Source: Caulobacter vibrioides (lineage in GTDB: Bacteria > Pseudomonadota > Alphaproteobacteria > Caulobacterales > Caulobacteraceae). From it: 64,000 nucleotides of DNA. Made by a program: the position numbers and the translations under genes. Below are positions 58,377 to 64,000 of this stretch, in pieces. Below the pieces are notes generated by a model. The model was not told where the DNA came from. It saw nothing but the letters and a program-made list of their open reading frames with translations, and did not search any database. The DNA lies in contig NZ_PJRR01000021.1 in the NCBI RefSeq assembly GCF_002858865.1, positions 62,001 to 126,000 on the forward strand, given 5' to 3'. The number at the start of each line of letters is the position of its first letter. The first letter of the stretch is position 1.

Positions 58377-60554
58377 ATGCGCCACCACCTGATCAGCAGT
58401 CTTGCGCTGGCTCTCGCGCTAAGCGCGGGGTCTGTCCAAGCCGGCGAAGACCTGTCTCGCCTCAAGGCCCGCGCGGCGAAGGTGGAGATCACCCGCGACA
58501 CCTGGGGCATCGCTCACATCCACGGCAAGACCGACGCCGACGCGGTGTTCGGCATGGCCTACGCCCAGGCAGAGGACGACTTCAACCGGGTTGAGGCCAA
58601 CTTCATGACCTCGCTGGGCCGCACCGCCGAGGCCGAGGGTGAGAAGGCGATCTGGGCCGACCTGCGCCAGAAGCTGTTCATTGATCCGGCGGTGCTGAAG
58701 GCCGACTACGCCAAGAGCCCCGCGTGGCTGAAGGCGCTGATGAACGCCTGGGCCGACGGCCTGAACTACTATCTGGACACCCACCCGACCGTGAAGCCGC
58801 GGGTGATCCAGCGCTTCGAGCCCTGGATGGCGCTCAGCTTCTCGGAAGGCAGCATCGGCGGCGATATCGAGCGCGTGGCGCTGACCCAGCTGGAAGCCTT
58901 CTACGGCAAGCGCCAATTGGCCATGACCGCCGATGAGAAGGGCCTGCTGTTCAAGGAGCCCACCGGCTCCAACGGCATCGCCATCGCGCCGAAGCTGACC
59001 CTGGACGGCGCGGCGATGTTGTTGATCAACCCCCACACCAGCTTCTTCTTCCGCTCTGAGATGCAGGTCTCGAGCAATGAGGGTCTGAACGCCTACGGCG
59101 CCACGACCTGGGGCCAGTTCTTCATCTATCAGGGGTTCAACGCCAAGGCCGGCTGGATGCACACCTCCAGCGGCGTCGACGTCGTGGACGAGTTCATCGA
59201 AACGATCGTCGAGAAGGACGGCCAGCGCTTCTACAAGTACGGTGACCAGCTTCGGCCGTTGAAGACAGAGGTCATCACCGTCCCCTATCGCACCGCCGAC
59301 GGAGCGATGGCCGAGCGCAAGTTCACCGTCTTCAAGACCCATCGCGGCCCCATCGTGCGCGAGGAGAACGGCAAGTGGATCAGCATCGCGCTGATGAACA
59401 AGCCGGTCGCCGCGCTCCAGCAGTCGTTCCTGCGCACCAAGGCGACCGACTACGCCGCGTTCATGCAGGTGGCGGAACTCAAGGCGAACTCGTCGAACAA
59501 CACCCTGTTCGCCAGCGCCAAGGGCGAGATCGCCTATCTGCACCCGCAGTTCATCCCGATCCGTGACGATCGCTTCGACTACACCAAGCCCGTCGATGGC
59601 GCAGACCCCGCGACCGACTGGAAGGGCCTGCATGCGCTGAAGGACGCGCCCCATGTGCTGAACCCGCCGAACGGCTGGACCTTCAACACCAACAACTGGC
59701 CCTATACGGCGGCGGGCCCCTATAGCCCGAAGCTGGCGGACTTCCCGAAGTACATGGACACGTTCGGTGAAAACCCGCGCGGGCTACACGCCGAACTCGT
59801 TCTGAAGGACGTCAAGAACCTGACGCTCGGCGGCCTCATCGAGAAGGCCTACGACCCTTACCTGACCGCGTTCGCACGCCTGATCCCGACGCTCGAGGCC
59901 GCCTATGCGGCGACGGCGGACAGCGATCCGATCAAGGCCAAGGTCGCCGCGCAGGTGGCCGCCCTGGCCGCTTGGGACCGCAAGTGGTCGACGCGCTCGA
60001 CGGAGACGTCCCTGGCGGTGTTCTGGGGCGAGGCGATGTGGGCCAAGGCCGCGCCAGCGGCCAAGGCCCAAGGCCTCAACACCTATGACTATATGGCCGA
60101 CAAGCTCTCAGCGGCCGACAAGCTGGCGGCGCTGGCCGAGGCTTCAGACCGCCTGACCGCCGACTTCGGGTCGTGGAAGACGCCGTGGGGCGAGATCAAC
60201 CGCTTCCAGCGCAACGACGGCGCCATCGTCCAGACCTTCGATGACACCAAGCCCAGCCTTCCGGTGGGCTTCACCTCGGCCCAGTGGGGCTCGCTGGCCT
60301 CGTTCGGGGCCAAGCGCTGGCCGGGCACGAAGAAGTACTATGGCACGCTGGGCAACAGCTTCGTGGCGGTCGTGCAGTTCGGCGACAAGGTCCGCGCCCG
60401 CGCCATCTCGGCCGGCGGCGAGAGCGGTGACCCCGCTTCACCGCACTTCAATGACCAGGCCCAGCGCTATGTGATCGGCAACCTGCGCGACGTCTATTTC
60501 TATCCCGAGGACGTCAAGAAGCACGCGGTGCGGACGTATCGGCCTGGGGAGTAG
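58377..60554 (+). CDS. Penicillin acylase-family N-acyl amide hydrolase
   Basis: 725 aa. Signal peptide SLALALALSAGSVQA. The Ntn-hydrolase precursor layout is present: an alpha chain (VEITRDTWGIAHIHGKTDADAVFGMAYAQAEDDFNRVE), a spacer and the beta-chain start at G-SNGIAIAP, where Ser is both autocleavage site and nucleophile (about residue 199). Downstream ASSNNTLFAS-like NSSNNTLFASAKGEIAYLHP holds the oxyanion Asn. The family includes acyl-homoserine-lactone acylases and cephalosporin acylases; the substrate is unknown. It probably forms a processed periplasmic heterodimer. Confidence 0.9.
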   Translation: MRHHLISSLALALALSAGSVQAGEDLSRLKARAAKVEITRDTWGIAHIHGKTDADAVFGMAYAQAEDDFNRVEANFMTSLGRTAEAEGEKAIWADLRQKLFIDPAVLKADYAKSPAWLKALMNAWADGLNYYLDTHPTVKPRVIQRFEPWMALSFSEGSIGGDIERVALTQLEAFYGKRQLAMTADEKGLLFKEPTGSNGIAIAPKLTLDGAAMLLINPHTSFFFRSEMQVSSNEGLNAYGATTWGQFFIYQGFNAKAGWMHTSSGVDVVDEFIETIVEKDGQRFYKYGDQLRPLKTEVITVPYRTADGAMAERKFTVFKTHRGPIVREENGKWISIALMNKPVAALQQSFLRTKATDYAAFMQVAELKANSSNNTLFASAKGEIAYLHPQFIPIRDDRFDYTKPVDGADPATDWKGLHALKDAPHVLNPPNGWTFNTNNWPYTAAGPYSPKLADFPKYMDTFGENPRGLHAELVLKDVKNLTLGGLIEKAYDPYLTAFARLIPTLEAAYAATADSDPIKAKVAAQVAALAAWDRKWSTRSTETSLAVFWGEAMWAKAAPAAKAQGLNTYDYMADKLSAADKLAALAEASDRLTADFGSWKTPWGEINRFQRNDGAIVQTFDDTKPSLPVGFTSAQWGSLASFGAKRWPGTKKYYGTLGNSFVAVVQFGDKVRARAISAGGESGDPASPHFNDQAQRYVIGNLRDVYFYPEDVKKHAVRTYRPGE

Positions 60555-60559
60555 CTCCC

Positions 60560-60677
60560 AATCCTCTCCCTAAGGGGGAGGTGTCGGCTCGAAGAGACGA
60601 CGGAGGGGGAAGAGGCAGGGCATCAGGCTCTTCCCCCTCCGGCGCTTCGCGCCATCTCCCCCGCTAGGGGGAGGATT
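60560..60677. repeat. Intergenic palindromic repeat, terminator-like
   Basis: AATCCTC...GAGGATT bounds the element; a 14 bp perfect inverted repeat lies inside (CGGAGGGGGAAGAG at 60601-60614; CTCTTCCCCCTCCG at 60628-60641, 13 nt loop). The segment GGGGGAGGTGTCGGCTCG recurs as GGGGGAGGTGTCAGCTCG at the right edge of the window. It separates the convergent acylase and cysH genes. Confidence 0.85.
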
Positions 60678-60681
60678 TAGA

Positions 60682-61416
60682 TCAGATATCCCCGCCCACG
60701 TTCGGCGCGACACCGGGCGCCCGCGCGACGTGGATGCCGCACTCGGTCTTTTCCTGACCCGCCCAGCGCCCGGACCTTCCGTCGTCGGAAGGCTGCGTGC
60801 ACGGCCAACAGCCGACCGAGGCATAGCCCTGGGCCACCAGCGGGTGGGCCGGCAGGTCATGTTCGGCGACATAGGCGTCGAGCTCGGCCTTGGACCAGTT
60901 GGCCAACGGGTTGAACTTGATCTTGCCGTCGGCCTCTTCGACCACTGGCAGGCTCAGGCGATCACCGCCGTGGAAGCGCTTGCGACCGGTGATCCAGGCG
61001 TCGAAGCCGCCCAACGCGCGATCCAGCGGCAGAACCTTGCGAATGTGGCAGCAGCCGTCGACGCTGGTGCGCCAGAGGTCGGAGTTAGGGTCCTGGGTCG
61101 CCAGGTCCGCGAAAGCCGGCCGCAGATCGCGGACATCGGTCAGGCCGAACTGGGCCGCGATATTCTTCCGATAGTCCAGCGTCTGGCCAAACAGCATGCC
61201 GGTGTCGAGGAACAGAACCGGCAGGCTGGGCGAGACGCGCGAGGCCAGATGCAGCAGCACCGCCGACTCGGCGCCGAACGACGACACCAGCGCCAGCTTG
61301 TCGCCGAAGTGCTCATGGGCCGTGCGGAGGATCTCGCTGGGATGGGCGTCGCGCAGCTCGGCGTCCAGCCGGGCGGCAAGGCCTGGAGCCGTCGCGCTCG
61401 TCTGGTCGTAGGCCAC
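60682..61416 (-). CDS. cysH: Assimilatory adenylyl-sulfate (APS/PAPS) reductase
   Basis: 244 aa from a GTG that shares one base with the DUF934 stop. Reduces APS or PAPS to sulfite with thioredoxin. The four cluster cysteines (CCHIRKVLPL and GCWPCTQP) mark the [4Fe-4S] APS-reductase type, and the catalytic C-terminal ECGIH motif is present. The P-loop-like SFGAESAVLLHL is at the N-terminus. It is the last gene of the operon DUF2849-cysI-DUF934-cysH. Confidence 0.94.
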   Translation of the reverse strand: MAYDQTSATAPGLAARLDAELRDAHPSEILRTAHEHFGDKLALVSSFGAESAVLLHLASRVSPSLPVLFLDTGMLFGQTLDYRKNIAAQFGLTDVRDLRPAFADLATQDPNSDLWRTSVDGCCHIRKVLPLDRALGGFDAWITGRKRFHGGDRLSLPVVEEADGKIKFNPLANWSKAELDAYVAEHDLPAHPLVAQGYASVGCWPCTQPSDDGRSGRWAGQEKTECGIHVARAPGVAPNVGGDI

Positions 61417-61922
61417 TAGACCGCCCTCTCATCCAGCGCGATCGGGCGATCGTCGGCCGCGCGCTGATAGACATGCCGGAACCGATTGGCGGCCTTGGTC
61501 AGCACCTCGGGCGTCGCGCCGTCGGCGGGTTCGAACGCGTCGAAGCCGCATCGGACCATGAAGCCCGCCTGCTCCTGCAGCACATCACCGACAGCGCGGA
61601 TCTGGCCCTGATAGCCGAACCGTTCGCGCAGCAGGCGCGCCGAGGTGTAGGCGCGACCGTCGCGGAACTTCGGAAAGGCCAAGGCCACCACCGCGATGCG
61701 CGGCAGGTCATAGGCCAGCCCCTCGACCTCCTGGTCGGGCTCGATCCGCACGCCGACCTGGCGGCTGTTGGAGGCCAGCAGCGCGTCGCCCTCGGCCTGG
61801 AAACGGGCCAGGGACAGGATCACGTCGCCGCTGGGCGGGATCGGATCCTCGTCGGTCAGGGCGGTGAAGGTGTCCTCGGCCCAGCGGGCCTGACCGTCAA
61901 CGAGCTCAATCAGCTTGGGCAT
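61416..61922 (-). CDS. DUF934 protein of the sulfite-reduction operon
   Basis: 168 aa. The pattern DLPRIAVVALAFPKFRDGRAYTSARLLRERFGYQGQIRAVGDVLQEQAGFMVRCGFDAFE is the DUF934 core, including FRDGRxYS/TxARLLRxRxGYxGExRAVGDVLxDQ. The family is nearly always next to cysI or cysH and is thought to support sulfite reduction (oxidoreductase accessory); its chemistry is not established. It overlaps cysI by 17 bp and cysH by 1 bp. Confidence 0.9.
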   Translation of the reverse strand: MPKLIELVDGQARWAEDTFTALTDEDPIPPSGDVILSLARFQAEGDALLASNSRQVGVRIEPDQEVEGLAYDLPRIAVVALAFPKFRDGRAYTSARLLRERFGYQGQIRAVGDVLQEQAGFMVRCGFDAFEPADGATPEVLTKAANRFRHVYQRAADDRPIALDERAV

Positions 61923-63564
61923 AGACAGCCTCCTTGAAGGGCTCGAGGCCGACCCGGCGATAGGTGTCGAGGAAACGCTCGCCGTCGTTTCGGACGTTGA
62001 GATAGGCGCCGACCAGCTGATCGACCGCCGTAGCGACCTTGTCGGCCGGCAAGGCCGGGCCCAGGATCTTGCCGATTGAGGCGTCTTCGGCGCCCGAGCC
62101 GCCCAGCGACAGCTGGTAGAACTCCTCGCCCTTCTTATCGACGCCCAGGATGCCGATGTGGGCCACGTGGTGGTGGCCGCAGGCGTTGATGCAGCCGCTG
62201 ATCTTGATCTTCAGCTCGCCGACCTTTTCGGCGCGATCCAAGTCGGCGAACTGCCGCGCGATGTCCTGCGCGACCGGGATGGCTCGGGCGTTGGCCAGGG
62301 CGCAATAGTCGAGGCCCGGGCAGGCGATGATGTCGCTGACGAGGTCGATGTTCGGCGTGGCGAGGCCAGACGCCTGCAGCGTGGCGAACACCGTCGGCAG
62401 GTCGTCCAGCTTCACGTGCGGCAGGACGAGGTTCTGCGCATGGGTGACCCGCAGGTCGTTCAGGCTGAACCGTTCGGCGAGATCGGCGACCACTTCGAGC
62501 TGCTGCGCCGAAGCGTCGCCCGGCGTCTGCTCCTGAGCCTTCAGCGAGACCTCGACGATCGAATAGCCCGGCTGCTTATGCGGCTTGACGTTGTTGCGCA
62601 CGAACCGCGCGAAGGCCGCGTCATTGGCCTTGGCGGTTTCAAAGGCGTCAGAGCGCGCCGGCAGGGTCTCGAACGGGGTCTTGGCGAAGGCGGCGCGGAT
62701 GCGGGCCAGTTCTGCGGTCGGCAGGTCGGCGCGGGCGGCGTCGATCTTGGCCCACTCTTCGTCGACCTGGCGGGCGAACTCTTCGGCGCCGAGGGCGGCG
62801 ACCAGGATCTTGATCCGGGCCTTGTAGATATTGTCGCGCCGACCGTGGCGGTTGTAGACGCGCAGCACCGCTTCCAGATAGCTCAGCAGGCGGTCGGTCG
62901 GCAGGAACTGCTTGATGGTCGGGCCGACATAGGGCGTGCGCCCCTGCCCGCCGCCGACGATCACCTCAAAGCCCAGCGTTCCGTCGCGCCCCTGGCGCAG
63001 CATCAGACCGATGTCGTGCACCTTGGCCGCCGTGCGGTCCTTGGCCGAGGCGGTGATGGCGATCTTGAACTTGCGCGGCAGGAACGAGAATTCCGGGTGC
63101 AGGGTCGACCACTGACGGATCACCTCGGACCACACGCGCGGGTCATCGACCTCCTCGGCCGTCGCGCCGGCGTAAGGGTCGGACGTGGTGTTGCGGATGC
63201 AGTTGCCGCTGGTCTGGATGGCGTGGAGATCAACCTCGGCCAGCTTGTCCAGAATCTCCGGCGCGTCCTTCAGCTTGATCCAGTTGAACTGGATGTTCTG
63301 GCGCGTGGTGAAGTGGCCATAGCCCTTGTCGAAGTCGCGGGCGATCTGCGCCAGACGACGGGCCTGGGTCGAGTTCAGCGAGCCGTACGGGATCGCCACC
63401 CGCAGCATGTAGGCGTGCAGCTGCAGATAGAGACCGTTCATCAGCCGCAACGGCTTGAACTGGTCCTCGGTCAACTCGCCGGAGAGACGGCGGGCGACCT
63501 GCCCCCGGAACTCGGCCGAGCGGTCGGCCAGGAATTCCTTGTCGATGAGATCGTACTGATACAT
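61906..63564 (-). CDS. cysI: Siroheme sulfite (nitrite/sulfite) reductase hemoprotein
   Basis: 552 aa. Two ferredoxin-like/sulfite-reductase repeats are visible (FKPLRLMNGLYLQLHAYMLRVAIPYG; LNDLRVTHAQNLVLPHV). The coupled siroheme-[4Fe-4S] ligands are CPGLDYC and GCINACGHHHVAHIG. TSGNCIRNTTSDPYAG holds substrate-binding arginine. Reduces sulfite to sulfide. The genome context (DUF2849, DUF934, cysH) shows assimilatory sulfite reduction and not nitrite use. No flavoprotein CysJ is present here, so electrons may come from ferredoxin. Confidence 0.94.
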   Translation of the reverse strand: MYQYDLIDKEFLADRSAEFRGQVARRLSGELTEDQFKPLRLMNGLYLQLHAYMLRVAIPYGSLNSTQARRLAQIARDFDKGYGHFTTRQNIQFNWIKLKDAPEILDKLAEVDLHAIQTSGNCIRNTTSDPYAGATAEEVDDPRVWSEVIRQWSTLHPEFSFLPRKFKIAITASAKDRTAAKVHDIGLMLRQGRDGTLGFEVIVGGGQGRTPYVGPTIKQFLPTDRLLSYLEAVLRVYNRHGRRDNIYKARIKILVAALGAEEFARQVDEEWAKIDAARADLPTAELARIRAAFAKTPFETLPARSDAFETAKANDAAFARFVRNNVKPHKQPGYSIVEVSLKAQEQTPGDASAQQLEVVADLAERFSLNDLRVTHAQNLVLPHVKLDDLPTVFATLQASGLATPNIDLVSDIIACPGLDYCALANARAIPVAQDIARQFADLDRAEKVGELKIKISGCINACGHHHVAHIGILGVDKKGEEFYQLSLGGSGAEDASIGKILGPALPADKVATAVDQLVGAYLNVRNDGERFLDTYRRVGLEPFKEAVYAQAD

Positions 63565-63570
63565 GCCGCC

Positions 63571-63930
63571 CTACTTCCTGCGGATCAGGTCAACGCGACC
63601 GGTCGAGCGCGCCGCGCCCGCAGCGTGACGCAGCGCCTCGATAACGTCCCCGCCCTCGGCCTGCTTGCCGTGCGTGGGTTCATTGGTGGGACCCAGGGCC
63701 CGGATCCGTTCACGGTAGCTGAGCGGGGCCCAGCGGCCGTCGGACTGCACGAGGTCGATCGGATAGACGTCGACCACGACGGTGGGCTGGCCCTTGCCGA
63801 CCGACACGGCGTGCTCGACCGGCGCCTCGGCGTCGAACAGCTCGGCGTCGCCGAAGCGCTCCACCCACTGCCCGGACTTCCAGAACACGACCTCGCCGTC
63901 GATCAGGCGATTGGCGACTACGGCTTTCAT
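63571..63930 (-). CDS. DUF2849 protein of the sulfite-reduction operon
   Basis: 119 aa, ending 6 bp before the cysI start. KAVVANRLIDGEVVFWKSGQWVERFGDAELFD is the DUF2849 start. The family occurs directly upstream of cysI in many alphaproteobacteria, often after cysG. Its function is unknown; no signal peptide or cofactor motif is visible. It is the first operon gene inside the window, and a cysG-type gene may lie beyond the edge, after a repeat. Confidence 0.88.
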   Translation of the reverse strand: MKAVVANRLIDGEVVFWKSGQWVERFGDAELFDAEAPVEHAVSVGKGQPTVVVDVYPIDLVQSDGRWAPLSYRERIRALGPTNEPTHGKQAEGGDVIEALRHAAGAARSTGRVDLIRRK

Positions 63931-63937
63931 TTGAACT

Positions 63938-64000
63938 CTCCTCCCCAGCGAAGCGGGGGAGGTGTCAGCTCGCCCAGGGGCGAGATGACGGAGGGGGCGC
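63938..64000. repeat. Second copy of the GGGGGAGGTGTC repeat, cut by the window edge
   Basis: CCTCCCC/GGGGAGG and CTCGCCC/GGGCGAG stems with the shared segment GGGGGAGGTGTCAGCTCG and a GACGGAGGGGG end. The order of elements is the same as at 60560-60615, so this is the same family. It lies in the presumed leader of the DUF2849-cysI operon. Confidence 0.75.

Noticed and set aside
1..64000. CRISPR arrays, tRNA/rRNA genes, prophage or insertion sequences
   Set aside because: No regularly spaced direct repeats, cloverleaf candidates, integrases, transposases or phage structural genes were seen.

Overview
The window is GC-rich, gene-dense DNA that looks like a Caulobacter chromosome (C. vibrioides/crescentus or a close relative). 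The evidence is five TonB-dependent receptors in 64 kb, GTG/TTG starts with 1-4 bp gene overlaps, alphaproteobacterial hairpin repeats, and a sphingolipid locus whose gene order matches what I remember of the C. crescentus ceramide genes. There is no rRNA, tRNA, CRISPR array, prophage or insertion sequence.

Layout. (1) 1-5.9 kb: tail of an unknown gene; a sulfatase with an overlapping formylglycine-generating lipoprotein; a two-domain DsbA/HCCA-isomerase-like protein; a RutA-like flavin monooxygenase overlapping a RutB-like isochorismatase-fold amidase. (2) 6.0-23.0 kb: a sphingolipid supercluster. On the plus strand are an LptC-like protein, a GT-B/glycerophosphotransferase-like protein, a Wzx-like flippase, an acyl-ACP/CoA synthetase, ceramide reductase, a dedicated ACP and serine palmitoyltransferase. 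A convergent minus block holds a nucleotidyltransferase-like protein, ceramide kinase and a CDP-alcohol phosphotransferase (phosphosphingolipid headgroup). A second plus block holds a metallophosphoesterase, a HIT protein, LptF, LptG, bacterial ceramide synthase and a MobA-like nucleotidyltransferase, facing a LicC-like nucleotidyltransferase. Together they could form the base, acylate and reduce it, phosphorylate and decorate it, and carry it to the outer membrane through an Lpt-like bridge. (3) 23.2-27.9 kb: L-lactate dehydrogenase, then an ABC-2 exporter with a DesK/DesR-like two-component system in one operon. (4) 28.0-38.6 kb: UDP-xylose synthase; a TonB receptor-M1 peptidase-DUF6702 unit; an outer-membrane beta-barrel receptor; rfbA-rfbD; a tiny DUF2256 gene. 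(5) 38.6-48.6 kb: a TonB receptor without a visible signal peptide, then a sucrose locus of Xanthomonas sux type (LacI regulator, receptor, amylosucrase, ROK fructokinase, MFS carrier) with two perfect palindromic operators. (6) 48.6-54.6 kb: sigma factor-FecR-STN receptor-PHP metallohydrolase, a cell-surface signalling unit. (7) 54.8-60.6 kb: small exported proteins, Nudix hydrolase, S1/P1 nuclease, a glutathione S-transferase remnant, a 3D-domain protein and a penicillin-acylase-family hydrolase. (8) 60.7-63.9 kb: the assimilatory sulfate reduction operon DUF2849-cysI-DUF934-cysH.

Most notable are the Lpt-like C/F/G set inside the ceramide cluster and a promoter module shared, with identical spacing down to the start codon, by the ABC/two-component operon and an outer-membrane receptor 6 kb away. 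Product names rest on motifs and family knowledge read by eye; no database search was run.
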